Part shown: one piece after another, positions 27,173 through 35,461 of the stretch
Layout of the letters: every line of letters begins with the position of its first letter
How positions within the stretch are numbered: the stretch's first letter is position 1
From: Streptomyces sp. NBC_00659
Lineage (GTDB): Bacteria > Actinomycetota > Actinomycetes > Streptomycetales > Streptomycetaceae
Direction of reading: 5' to 3'
Assembly (NCBI RefSeq): GCF_036226925.1
Contig: NZ_CP109031.1
Span: forward strand, 8,060,001 to 8,124,000
DNA: 64,000 nt
Program-made: the position numbers and the translations under genes
Notes under the pieces: model-generated
The model's database searches: none
The model's input: only the letters and a program-made list of their open reading frames with translations
What the model was told of the DNA's origin: nothing

Positions 27173-27201
27173 TGTCATAGAACTGGCTTTGTCTTGCATT
27201 C
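27173..27201 (+). promoter_or_regulatory. Putative promoter of the HATPase gene
   Basis: TTGTCA (27173-27178), 17-bp spacer, TGCATT (27196-27201). The surrounding 27120-27250 is unusually AT-rich for this chromosome. The start would give a leader of about 100 bases before the ATG at 27316. Confidence 0.45.
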
Positions 27202-27315
27202 GCGATCAAAAATCGGCGATAACTGCTGACTTCTGTTCAGTCAACCGGTACGGACCGGCGCATTACCAACACTCGACGTGTGGTGACAATCGAGCGCAAG
27301 GGTGGCGACCGGACG

Positions 27316-27816
27316 ATGGACAACCTCGGGCGGGGGTCCGACCCTAGCCCCGAAGGCGGAGTTGCGACTCCCGACGTCAGATCGCCCGGACCGCTGCCGT
27401 ACGAGGGGGTGTGGCGGTTCACCGCCGCCGCAGTCGACGCCTCGGTGCCGCAGGCGCGGCACGCCGTCCGCGACCTGCTGGCCCGCCAGGGGGTGCCGGT
27501 CTCGGACGATGTCGTTCAGGGACTGTTGTTGATCGTCTCCGAACTGGTCACGAACGCCGTCAAGCACGCGGCACTTCTGTCGCCCATGCTCGCGGTGGAG
27601 GTCGCGGTCGGCGCCGACTGGGTGCGGGTGTCCGTCGAGGACGACCACCCCTACCGTCCGACCGCTCTGGAGGCCGACCACGGCCAGACCGGAGGCCGGG
27701 GCCTGCTGCTGGTGCGCGAGGTGACCAGGGAGTACGGCGGAGGGTGCGACGTCGAGTACACCGCGGGCGGCGGCAAGGTGATCTGGGCCGCCCTGCCGCT
27801 CGCTCCGAGCGTCTGA
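27316..27816 (+). CDS. Anti-sigma-factor-like HATPase protein
   Basis: 166 residues, one GHKL ATPase domain of the RsbW/SpoIIAB-like group abundant in Streptomyces. The N box is LIVSELVTNAVKHA (about 72-85) and the G box appears as GGRGLLLVREV (about 130-140). Such proteins bind sigma factors or anti-sigma antagonists; no sigma gene is adjacent, so the partner is elsewhere. A 35-residue, probably disordered N-terminus precedes the domain. The ATG at 27316 with AGGGTGG upstream is preferred; a GTG at 27280 is an alternative. Confidence 0.82.
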   Translation: MDNLGRGSDPSPEGGVATPDVRSPGPLPYEGVWRFTAAAVDASVPQARHAVRDLLARQGVPVSDDVVQGLLLIVSELVTNAVKHAALLSPMLAVEVAVGADWVRVSVEDDHPYRPTALEADHGQTGGRGLLLVREVTREYGGGCDVEYTAGGGKVIWAALPLAPSV

Positions 27817-27832
27817 GCGTCCGCCGGACCGG

Positions 27833-28426
27833 CTACCAGCCCGCGGACGGACCCGTCAGCTCCCGCATCGCCGGACGGGCCGCGTCCAGCACCGTCATGA
27901 ACCACGCCGAGAAGGGGTCCTTCGCGTGCCGCTCCGCCAGCTCGACGGCGGTCACGAAGGCCGTCGAACCGACCTCCTCCGGGTCGGGCCGCGGCGCCGA
28001 CTGCACCATTCCGACGAACAGATGGTTGTACTCCTGCTCCACCAGGCCCGAGTCCGGGTCCGGGTGGTTGTAGCGGACCGTGCCCGCCTCGGCCAGCAGC
28101 GTCGGTGACACCCCGAGCTCCTCGTACGTCCGCCGGGCCGCCGCCGCGAAGGGTGCCTCGCCCGGGTAGGGGTGGCCGCAGCAGGTGTTCGACCAGACGC
28201 CGGGGGAGTGGTACTTGCCGAGCGCGCGCTGCTGGAGCAGCAGCCGGCCCTGTTCGTCGAAGAGGAACACCGAGAACGCCCGGTGCAGCTGTCCCGGGGC
28301 CTGATGGGCCGCGAGCTTCTCCGCCGTACCGATCGTGTTGCCGTCCTCGTCGACCAGTTCCAGCAAGATCGCTTCAGCGGTGCCGTTCGACGAACTGTGC
28401 GTCGCGGTGGCAGGTGTGATCGGCAT
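27833..28426 (-). CDS. idi: Isopentenyl-diphosphate delta-isomerase, type I
   Basis: 197 residues, Nudix fold. The catalytic Cys lies in WSNTCCGHPYPGE, the Nudix-like helix in AARRTYEELG, and the metal/catalytic Glu in EQEYNHLFVG. It interconverts IPP and DMAPP in the cytosol, balancing precursors for prenyl chains such as those used by the hopanoid operon about 10 kb away. The ATG at 28426 has GAAGG six bases upstream. It is convergent with the HATPase gene, with only 16 bp between the stops. Confidence 0.95.
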   Translation of the reverse strand: MPITPATATHSSSNGTAEAILLELVDEDGNTIGTAEKLAAHQAPGQLHRAFSVFLFDEQGRLLLQQRALGKYHSPGVWSNTCCGHPYPGEAPFAAAARRTYEELGVSPTLLAEAGTVRYNHPDPDSGLVEQEYNHLFVGMVQSAPRPDPEEVGSTAFVTAVELAERHAKDPFSAWFMTVLDAARPAMRELTGPSAGW

Positions 28427-28737
28427 ACCCATCCTTCGCATCGGTTTTCCAGCACCAAGTCTGCCGTACGAAACCGGCACTCCCGGCACTTCGCGACTCT
28501 CCGCATGTCCCGCCCCGGGGTCCCGTGGCGGGACACACGGCCCCGGGCGCCGAATGCCGCCGGATACCTGATCGTGCCCGGTGCCACCGGCACGGAATCG
28601 TCGAGGACGAGAGCCGTCGGATGTTCGGACGGCACCTCCTTCGGCGCCCGGCCGCGCAGGCCGTGCCCGTCGGGCGCCGCCTGCGGATGTCCCGGTGCCG
28701 CCCTGCCCCGCGAAGGGCGCCGCCGTCCGGCCGCGCG

Positions 28738-29676
28738 TCAGTGGCAGAGCTTCGCCTCGTGCTCGGCGTGGCCGCTCGGCTCCAGCTGGAACGTGCAGTG
28801 CTCGACATCGAAGTGGACACCCAGACAGCCCTGGAGCTCGTGCAGCATCTTCTCGTGGCCGATCGCGTTCAGGACGTCGGAGCTGACGACCACGTGCGCG
28901 GAGAGCACCGGCATGCCGGAGGTGATGGTCCAGGCGTGCAGGTCGTGGATGTCCTCGACACCGTCGAGGGCCAGGATGTGGGCACGTACGTCCGCCATGT
29001 CGACCCCCTTGGGCGCCGCCTCCAGGAGCACGTCGAGCGTCTCCTGGAGCAGCTTCCAGGTGCGCGGGACGATCATCAGGGCGATGGCGATCGAGGCGAT
29101 CGGGTCCGCCGCCTGCCAGCCGGTGGTCATGATCACCACGGCGGCGACGATGACCGCCACCGAGCCCAGCGCGTCCGCCGCGACCTCCAGGAAGGCGCCC
29201 CGTACGTTCAGGCTGTCCTTCTGCCCGCGCATCAGCAGCGTCAGCGAGACCGTGTTGGCGACCAGGCCGAACACGCCGAACGCGATCGTCAGTCCGCCGT
29301 GGGTGTCCGCGGGCGTGATGAAGCGCTGGACCGCCTCGACGAGCACATAGCCGCCGACGACGAGCAGCAGCAGACAGTTGGCGAGCGCGGCGAGGATCTC
29401 GGCCCGCGCGTAGCCGAACGTGCGTTTCTCGCTCGGCGGGCGGGCCGCGAAGTGGATCGCGAGCAGGGCCATGCCGAGACCCAGCGCGTCCGTCGCCATG
29501 TGCGCAGCGTCCGCGACGAGCGCGAGCGAATCGGCGAGGATGCCGCCGAAGATCTCGACGACCATGACGGTGAGGGTGATCGCCAGCGCGACACGCAGCC
29601 TCCCGCGGTACGCGGCCGTCGCCGTACCGGACCGGGGAGCGCCGTGCGCGTGCCCGTGGTCGTGCCCAGCCCCCAT
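28738..29676 (-). CDS. Cation diffusion facilitator (CzcD-type) metal exporter
   Basis: 312 residues. A His-rich N-terminus (HDHGHAHG) is followed by six membrane spans and a C-terminal metal-binding domain (VEDIHDLHAWTITSG). The transport-site motif in span 2 is AHMATD (His and Asp), but in span 5 the usual HxxxD is EVAAD, so one His ligand is Glu. Zinc or cobalt efflux by proton antiport is the family role; the altered site may shift selectivity. The ATG at 29676 has a good AGGAGG. The 311 bp between this gene and idi hold no evident gene. Confidence 0.9.
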   Translation of the reverse strand: MGAGHDHGHAHGAPRSGTATAAYRGRLRVALAITLTVMVVEIFGGILADSLALVADAAHMATDALGLGMALLAIHFAARPPSEKRTFGYARAEILAALANCLLLLVVGGYVLVEAVQRFITPADTHGGLTIAFGVFGLVANTVSLTLLMRGQKDSLNVRGAFLEVAADALGSVAVIVAAVVIMTTGWQAADPIASIAIALMIVPRTWKLLQETLDVLLEAAPKGVDMADVRAHILALDGVEDIHDLHAWTITSGMPVLSAHVVVSSDVLNAIGHEKMLHELQGCLGVHFDVEHCTFQLEPSGHAEHEAKLCH

Positions 29677-29764
29677 GGAAGCCGCCTCCTGTTTTCCGCT
29701 CGGTCGTGACAGTCAACTACGGGCGGGGGGTATCGGGCAACGCGGCACTGAACACCGTTGTCAT

Positions 29765-29803
29765 ATGCTCTGACCTGCGGAAACGATCCGCAGGTCAGAG
29801 CAT
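29765..29803 (-). terminator. Perfect 17-bp hairpin after galE
   Basis: ATGCTCTGACCTGCGGA and its exact complement flank a five-base loop (AACGA). It lies 8 bases beyond the galE stop on the minus strand and before the cation-efflux gene. There is no U-tract, as is common for Streptomyces terminators. Confidence 0.75.
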
Positions 29804-29811
29804 TGACGCGG

Positions 29812-30792
29812 TCATGCGCCGGTGATCTCCGGGTGGTGCAGCAGCCAGCCCCGCCAGGCCGACTCCACCATCTCGCGCACCTCGCGCCGCGCGCCCCAGC
29901 CCAGTTCCTCGGCGGCCAGGGCGGCCGAGGCGACCGCGCGGGGGGCGTCGCCGGGGCGGCGCGGTTCGACGAGGGGCCGCGCGGGGTTCCCGGTGACCTC
30001 GGCGACGAGCGCCACGAGCTCCCGTACGGAGACACCCTCGCCCCGGCCGATGTTCACCGTCAGATCACCACTCGCCCCGTCCGTCAGCCGCCGGACCGCC
30101 GCGAGATGCGCCTCGGCGAGGTCGGCGACATGGATGTAGTCGCGTACGCAGGTGCCGTCCGGCGTCGGGTAGTCGTCGCCGAAGATCCGCGGGGCCTCGC
30201 CGCGGGTGAGGCGGTCGAACAGCATCGGGACGATGTTGAAGATCCCGGTGTCGGCGAGCTCCGGCGCGCCCGCTCCCGCCACGTTGAAGTAGCGCAGGCA
30301 CACCGTGGCGATACCGTGCGCCCGGCCCGCCGCACGGACCAGCCACTCGCCCGCGAGCTTCGTCTCGCCGTAGGGGCTCATCGGGGCACAGGGGGTGCCC
30401 TCCGTGATGAGGTCCACATCGGGGTTGCCGTAGACGGCCGCCGAGGAGGAGAACACGAACCGCTCGACGCCCGCCCCGGCCACCGCGTCCAGAAGCGTCG
30501 CGAGGCCGCCCACGTTCTCCCGGTAGTAGCGCGTCGGCTCGGCCACGGACTCGCCGACCTGCTTGCGGGCGGCGAGGTGCACGACACCCGTGATCCCGTG
30601 CTCCGCCAGGACCCGCTTGAGCAGATCACCGTCCAGCGACGACCCCTGGACGAGGGGGATGCTCTCCGGAAGCCGTTTCGGTGCCCCGGTCGACAGGTCG
30701 TCGAGGGCGACGACGCGCTCCCCGGCCTCCGCCATCGCCCGCGCCACGTGTGCCCCGATGTATCCGGCCCCGCCTGTGATCAGCCATGTCAT
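29812..30792 (-). CDS. galE: UDP-glucose 4-epimerase
   Basis: 326 residues, extended SDR. The NAD motif is TGGAGYIGAHVA at the N-terminus; the catalytic Ser lies in FSSSAAVYG and the Tyr-Lys pair in MSPYGETKLAGE. It interconverts UDP-glucose and UDP-galactose, here possibly supplying the glycosyltransferase of the divergent surface-polymer operon. Divergence over a shared 227-bp control region supports that link, but galE may serve other pathways. The ATG at 30792 has GGTGG six bases upstream. Confidence 0.93.
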   Translation of the reverse strand: MTWLITGGAGYIGAHVARAMAEAGERVVALDDLSTGAPKRLPESIPLVQGSSLDGDLLKRVLAEHGITGVVHLAARKQVGESVAEPTRYYRENVGGLATLLDAVAGAGVERFVFSSSAAVYGNPDVDLITEGTPCAPMSPYGETKLAGEWLVRAAGRAHGIATVCLRYFNVAGAGAPELADTGIFNIVPMLFDRLTRGEAPRIFGDDYPTPDGTCVRDYIHVADLAEAHLAAVRRLTDGASGDLTVNIGRGEGVSVRELVALVAEVTGNPARPLVEPRRPGDAPRAVASAALAAEELGWGARREVREMVESAWRGWLLHHPEITGA

Positions 30793-30963
30793 GGACGACC
30801 ACCCTATGCGGGTCCGGCGCCGTGTCCGGGGCGCCCCGGTTTCGGCGAGGCCGGGTGCCGTACGTCATGCCGGGAATGTGCCGGTCCGTGAAGCCGCGCT
30901 TGTGACCCGGGCCCGCGATCCCTGATGATGATCGCGGCGCCTGCCGGACAAAACCGGTTGATC

Positions 30964-30985
30964 GGGCCGTGAACAGGCGGTGAAC
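30964..30985 (-). promoter_or_regulatory. PHO-box-like direct repeat between galE and the polyol-phosphate operon
   Basis: The minus strand reads GTTCACCGCCT then GTTCACGGCCC, two 11-bp units with identical GTTCAC, which is the form of a Streptomyces PhoP-binding direct repeat. A third looser unit, GTTCATCC, is on the plus strand at about 30996. The repeat ends 34 bases before the ATG at 31020 and overlaps the expected -35 zone of that operon; TAGCCT at 31006-31011 could be its -10. Confidence 0.55.
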
Positions 30986-31019
30986 GGCTGCTTCCGTTCA
31001 TCCGATAGCCTCTGCCGAC

Positions 31020-32906
31020 ATGCCGCCGGGGCCGCCGCCATGCCGGGGGCGCCATCCCATCACGCACACGCCGGCGCCAGGTCGCGCCGGCACCCAGGGA
31101 GTGAGTTCGCTGCCGACCGCCATCCTCACCGGCCAGCCGGTCCCCGGATCGTCGCTCGAGGGCGATCTGCGGTCGCTCGGCTTCGACGTGCGTCCCGCGT
31201 CCGACGCGGGCGAGACCGAGACCCTGCTCGCCACCGTGCATGCGAACGAGCGGGTCGCCGTCGTGGACGCCCGCTTCGTCGGGCATGTGCACGCCCTGCG
31301 TCTCGGCCTGACCGACCCCCGCTTCGCGGCCTCCGCCATACCCGGCGCCGTCTCCGTGCAGCCCGAGGCCCGGCGGGCCCTGACCCGCGCCGTGACCCGG
31401 GAGAGCGTGGCCGCCGGCAACGCCGCCGTGGCCCCCGAGAACCTCGTCGAGCGCCTCGGCGAGGCACTCGAAGCGGACGGCCTCTCCGTGCACCGCCCGG
31501 AACTCGGCACCCTCGTCGCCGCGGTCCCCGCCGACCCGCAGGAGCGCAACGGCGTCCGGCAGGCCGTCCTGGCCGTCGACGACGAGGCCGTACGGCTGCG
31601 CAGTGCCGTCAAGGCCCGCGACGGGTTCTTCACCACGTACTGCATCAGCCCGTACTCGCGCTACATCGCCCGCTGGTGCGCCCGCCGCGGCCTGACCCCG
31701 AACCAGGTCACCACCGCGTCGCTGATCACCGCGCTGATCGCCGCGGGCTGCGCCGCCACCGGCACCCGCGCCGGCTTCGTCGCGGCCGGGCTGCTGCTGA
31801 TGTTCTCCTTCGTCCTGGACTGCACGGACGGACAGCTCGCCCGCTACTCCCTGCAGTACTCCACGCTCGGCGCCTGGCTGGACGCGACCTTCGACCGCGC
31901 CAAGGAGTACGCCTACTACGCGGGACTCGCGCTCGGCGCGGCCCGCGGCGGCGACGACGTGTGGGCGCTCGCCCTCGGCGCGATGATCCTCCAGACCTGC
32001 CGGCACGTCGTGGACTTCTCCTTCAACGAGGCGAACCACGACGCCACGGCCAACACCAGCCCCACCGCGGCCCTCTCGGGCAAGCTCGACAGCGTCGGCT
32101 GGACGGTCTGGGTGCGCCGGATGATAGTCCTGCCCATCGGCGAACGATGGGCGATGATCGCCGTCCTCACGGCGCTGACGACCCCCCGCATCACCTTCTA
32201 CGCGCTGCTCGTCGGCTGCGCCTTCGCGGCCACCTACACCACGGCGGGCCGGGTCCTGCGCTCGCTCACCCGCAAGGCGCGCCGCACGGACCGCGCCGCC
32301 CGCGCGCTGGCGGACCTCACCGACTCCGGCGCGCTCGCCGAGTACCTGACCCGCTACGCGGGCCGCCTCACGCGCGTCGCCCCGGCCGTGGTCGCCCTCG
32401 TCGCCGGGGCGGTCGTCGTGACATCCGCCGCACTCGCCCCGTACGGCAGCTGGCTGCCCGTGCTCGGTGCCCTCGTCTACGTCCTGCTGTCGCCCGCCGC
32501 CCTGCTCAGACCCCTCAAGGGCGCCCTCGACTGGCTGGTCCCGCCGTTCTTCCGCGCGGCCGAGTACCTCACCGTTCTGGCGCTGGCGGTCAACGCCGAC
32601 GTGAACGGAGCGCTTCCGGCAGCTTTCGGCCTGGTGGCCGCGGTCGCCTACCATCACTACGACACGGTGTACCGCATTCGCGGAGACGCCGGAGCCCCCC
32701 CGCACTGGCTGGTGCGGGCGATCGGCGGGCACGAAGGCAGGACGCTGCTGGTCACCGTCCTGGCCGCGCTGCTCACCGCCGCACAGTTCAAGGTCGCGCT
32801 CACGGCACTCGCCGTGGCCGTGGCACTGCTGGTGCTCGTCGAGAGCATCCGCTTCTGGGTGTCCTCCGGGGCGCCCGCCGTACACGATGAAGGAGAACCC
32901 GCATGA
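31020..32906 (+). CDS. CDP-alcohol phosphatidyltransferase with N-terminal extension and C-terminal DUF5941-like membrane domain
   Basis: 628 residues in three parts. Residues 30-190 look like a degenerate nucleotidyltransferase-type fold. Residues 200-430 are a CDP-alcohol phosphotransferase, with the full motif D267-xx-D270-G-xx-A274-R275-x8-G284-xxx-D288-xxx-D292. Residues 450-620 are a helical membrane domain I recall as DUF5941. The enzyme should move a phospho-alcohol from a CDP-alcohol to an acceptor in the membrane. TAGCCT ends eight bases before the ATG, suggesting a leaderless start; a GTG at 31101 is possible and would drop a low-complexity N-terminus. First gene of a seven-gene operon; its stop overlaps the next ATG (ATGA). 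Confidence 0.82.
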   Translation: MPPGPPPCRGRHPITHTPAPGRAGTQGVSSLPTAILTGQPVPGSSLEGDLRSLGFDVRPASDAGETETLLATVHANERVAVVDARFVGHVHALRLGLTDPRFAASAIPGAVSVQPEARRALTRAVTRESVAAGNAAVAPENLVERLGEALEADGLSVHRPELGTLVAAVPADPQERNGVRQAVLAVDDEAVRLRSAVKARDGFFTTYCISPYSRYIARWCARRGLTPNQVTTASLITALIAAGCAATGTRAGFVAAGLLLMFSFVLDCTDGQLARYSLQYSTLGAWLDATFDRAKEYAYYAGLALGAARGGDDVWALALGAMILQTCRHVVDFSFNEANHDATANTSPTAALSGKLDSVGWTVWVRRMIVLPIGERWAMIAVLTALTTPRITFYALLVGCAFAATYTTAGRVLRSLTRKARRTDRAARALADLTDSGALAEYLTRYAGRLTRVAPAVVALVAGAVVVTSAALAPYGSWLPVLGALVYVLLSPAALLRPLKGALDWLVPPFFRAAEYLTVLALAVNADVNGALPAAFGLVAAVAYHHYDTVYRIRGDAGAPPHWLVRAIGGHEGRTLLVTVLAALLTAAQFKVALTALAVAVALLVLVESIRFWVSSGAPAVHDEGEPA

Positions 32907-33655
32907 TCGGCCTCGTGCTGGCGGCCGGCGCCGGAAGGCGTCTGCGCCCCTACACCGACAGCCTCCCCAAGGCTCTCGTGCCGGTTGGCCCCGCGGGCAT
33001 AGAGGACTCCATCACGGTCCTGGACCTGACCCTCGGCAACTTCGCCGAGATCGGCCTGACCGAGGTCGGCATCATCGTCGGCTACCGCAAGGAAGCCGTC
33101 TACGACCGCAAGGCCGCTCTCGAGGAGAAGTACGGCCTCAAGATCACCCTCATCGACAACGACAAGGCCGAGGAGTGGAACAACGCCTACTCCCTGTGGT
33201 GCGGACGTGACGCCCTCAAGGACGGCGTGATCCTCGCCAACGGCGACACCGTGCACCCGGTCTCCGTCGAGCGGACGCTGCTCGCCGCCCGCGGCGACGG
33301 CAAGAGGATCATCCTCGCCCTCGACACGGTGAAGAAGCTCGCCGACGAGGAGATGAAGGTCGTCGTGGACCCCGACAAGGGCGTCCAGAAGATCACCAAG
33401 CTCATGGAGCCGTCCGAGGCCACCGGCGAGTACATCGGTGTGACCCTCATCGAGGGCGTCGCCGCCGCCGAGCTGGCCGACGCCCTGAAGACGGTGTGGG
33501 AGACCGACCCGCAGCAGTTCTACGAGCACGGCTACCAGGAGCTCGTCAACCGCGGCTTCCGGATCGACGTCGCGCCGATCGGGGAGGTCAAGTGGGTCGA
33601 GATCGACAACCACGACGACCTCGCCAAGGGACGTGAGATCGCGTGCCAGTACTGA
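32903..33655 (+). CDS. Sugar/polyol-phosphate nucleotidyltransferase (probable cytidylyltransferase)
   Basis: 250 residues, NTP_transferase fold. The nucleotide loop LAAGAGRRLRPYTDSLPKAL is at the N-terminus, with metal-binding Asp in ILANGDTVHP near 110-119. It resembles phosphocholine and inositol-1-phosphate cytidylyltransferases more than long glucose-1-phosphate enzymes. Given two CDP-alcohol phosphotransferases in the operon, the likely product is a CDP-activated polyol, perhaps CDP-glycerol made from the product of the next gene. AAGGAG precedes the ATG by seven bases. Confidence 0.82.
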   Translation: MIGLVLAAGAGRRLRPYTDSLPKALVPVGPAGIEDSITVLDLTLGNFAEIGLTEVGIIVGYRKEAVYDRKAALEEKYGLKITLIDNDKAEEWNNAYSLWCGRDALKDGVILANGDTVHPVSVERTLLAARGDGKRIILALDTVKKLADEEMKVVVDPDKGVQKITKLMEPSEATGEYIGVTLIEGVAAAELADALKTVWETDPQQFYEHGYQELVNRGFRIDVAPIGEVKWVEIDNHDDLAKGREIACQY

Positions 33656-34704
33656 CGAGGCTCATCCCCTCGCCGGTCGTCGTCGACATCCGTCCCGGTG
33701 CCCTGGACGACCTGGCGAGCGTGCTCAGCGACGAGCGCATCTCGCACTCGGGCAAGCTGGCCATCGCGGTCAGCAACGGCTCGGGCGCCCGGCTGCGCGA
33801 CCGGATCGCCCCGGCCCTGCCCGGTGCCACCTGGTACGAGGTCGGCGGCGGCACGCTCGACGACGCGATCAAGCTGGCCGGCGCCATAAGGGCCGGGCAC
33901 TACGACGCCGTCGTGGGCCTGGGCGGCGGCAAGATCATCGACTGTGCCAAGTTCGCCGCCGCGCGGGTCGGACTGCCGCTGGTCGCCGTGCCCACCAACC
34001 TCGCGCACGACGGCCTGTGCTCGCCGGTCGCCACCCTCGACAACGACGCGGGCCGCGGCTCCTACGGCGTGCCGAACCCGATCGCCGTGGTCATCGACCT
34101 CGACGTCATCCGTGACGCGCCGGTCCGGTTCGTCCGGGCGGGCATCGGGGACGCCGTCTCCAACATCAACGCGATCGCGGACTGGGAACTGTCCAACCGC
34201 GTCAAGGGCGAGAAGATCGACGGACTGGCCGCCGCCATGGCGCGCCAGGCGGGCGAGGCCGTGCTCAGGCACCCCGGGGGCGTCGGCGACAACGCCTTCC
34301 TCCAGGTCCTCGCCGAGGCGCTCGTCCTCACCGGCATCGCGATGTCGATCTCGGGCGACTCCCGGCCCGCCTCCGGCTCCTGCCACGAGATCAACCACGC
34401 CTTCGACCTCCTCTTCCCCAAGCGCGCCGCGAGCCACGGCGAGCAGTGCGGCCTGGGGGCGGCCTTCGCGATGTATCTGCGCGGCGCCCACGACGACGCC
34501 GTGTTCATGGCCCAGGTGCTGCGCCGGCACGGACTGCCGGTGCTGCCCGAGGAGATCGGCTTCACCGTGGACGAGTTCGTCCAGGTCGTGGAGTTCGCTC
34601 CGCAGACCCGGCCCGGCCGCTACACGATCCTCGAACATCTCGACCTGAACACCCACCAGATCAAGGACATCTACTCCGACTATGCCAAGGCCATCGGTAG
34701 CTGA
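33643..34704 (+). CDS. sn-Glycerol-1-phosphate dehydrogenase-like protein (iron-containing alcohol dehydrogenase superfamily)
   Basis: 353 residues. NAD(P) binding is shown by GLGGGKIIDCAKFAA and the nearby VPTNLAHDG; metal ligands are likely Asp in AHDGLC or GIGDAVSN, His in SCHEINHAFD and His in ASHGEQCG. This is the EgsA/AraM group, which reduces dihydroxyacetone phosphate to sn-glycerol-1-phosphate, the archaeal stereochemistry. The GTG at 33643 overlaps the previous stop by 13 bases with GAG upstream. In this operon it would supply the polyol phosphate for activation with CTP. A 2-deoxy-scyllo-inosose-synthase-like or other relative is less likely. Confidence 0.8.
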   Translation: MPVLTRLIPSPVVVDIRPGALDDLASVLSDERISHSGKLAIAVSNGSGARLRDRIAPALPGATWYEVGGGTLDDAIKLAGAIRAGHYDAVVGLGGGKIIDCAKFAAARVGLPLVAVPTNLAHDGLCSPVATLDNDAGRGSYGVPNPIAVVIDLDVIRDAPVRFVRAGIGDAVSNINAIADWELSNRVKGEKIDGLAAAMARQAGEAVLRHPGGVGDNAFLQVLAEALVLTGIAMSISGDSRPASGSCHEINHAFDLLFPKRAASHGEQCGLGAAFAMYLRGAHDDAVFMAQVLRRHGLPVLPEEIGFTVDEFVQVVEFAPQTRPGRYTILEHLDLNTHQIKDIYSDYAKAIGS

Positions 34705-35461
34705 ACTCCGCCCCGTCGTTCATCCCCCGGGGGTGAAGGACCGGCGCAGCGGTGAGCACTGGGCGGGACGCCTGTACATGCGGGAGATCTCGCTGCGCTG
34801 CGACCGCTACCTGGTGAACACCAGGATCACGCCCAACCAGCTCACGTACCTGATGACCCTCTGCGGCGTGCTCGCGGCCCCCGCCCTGCTGGTGCCCGGG
34901 ATCACGGGCGCGGTGCTGGGCGTGGTGATGGTCCAGCTCTATCTGCTGCTCGACTGCGTCGACGGCGAGATCGCGCGCTGGAAGAAGCAGTACTCGCTCG
35001 GCGGGGTCTATCTCGACCGCGTCGGCGCCTATCTCACCGACGCGGCCGTCCTCGTCGGCCTCGGCCTGCGCGCCGCGGACCTGTGGGGAGAGGGACGTAT
35101 CGACTGGCTGTGGGCCTTCCTCGGCACGCTGGCCGCCCTCGGCGCGATCCTGATCAAGGCGGAGACCGACCTCGTCGGTGTCGCCCGCCACCAGGGCGGG
35201 CTGCCGCCGGTCCAGGAGTCCGCCGCCGAGCCCCGCTCCTCGGGCGTGGCGCTGGCCCGCAGGGCCGCCGCCGCGCTCAAGTTCCACCGGCTGATCCTCG
35301 GCATCGAGGCGTCCCTGCTGATCCTGCTCCTCGCGATCGTGGACCAGATCAACGGCGACCTGTTCTTCACCCGGCTCGGCACCGCCGTGCTCGCCGGTAT
35401 CGCGCTCCTGCAGACCGTGCTGCACCTGGTGTCCATCCTCGCTTCGAGCAGGCTCAAGTGA
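34682..35461 (+). CDS. Second CDP-alcohol phosphatidyltransferase, with altered active-site motif
   Basis: 259 residues with about six membrane spans. The family motif reads D91-CV-D94-G-EI-A98-R99-x8-G108-VYL-D112-RVG-A116: the fourth Asp, the proposed catalytic base in this family, is Ala. The substrate-binding NxxT/S region TPNQLTYLMT is intact. It may use another base, accept a different alcohol, or have lost activity. The ATG at 34682 overlaps the dehydrogenase gene by 23 bases; a GTG at 34733 is an alternative. Its stop overlaps the next start (GTGA). Confidence 0.83.
   Translation: MPRPSVAELRPVVHPPGVKDRRSGEHWAGRLYMREISLRCDRYLVNTRITPNQLTYLMTLCGVLAAPALLVPGITGAVLGVVMVQLYLLLDCVDGEIARWKKQYSLGGVYLDRVGAYLTDAAVLVGLGLRAADLWGEGRIDWLWAFLGTLAALGAILIKAETDLVGVARHQGGLPPVQESAAEPRSSGVALARRAAAALKFHRLILGIEASLLILLLAIVDQINGDLFFTRLGTAVLAGIALLQTVLHLVSILASSRLK

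Noticed and set aside
29765..29803. Perfect hairpin considered as an attachment site or IS end
   Set aside because: No matching copy or integrase is nearby, and its place after galE fits a terminator.
30804..32885. Minus-strand open frame of about 690 codons opposite the first CDP-alcohol phosphotransferase gene
   Set aside because: It is an antisense shadow: composition is Gly/Arg/Glu/Val repeats without domains, while the plus strand shows a perfect catalytic motif.
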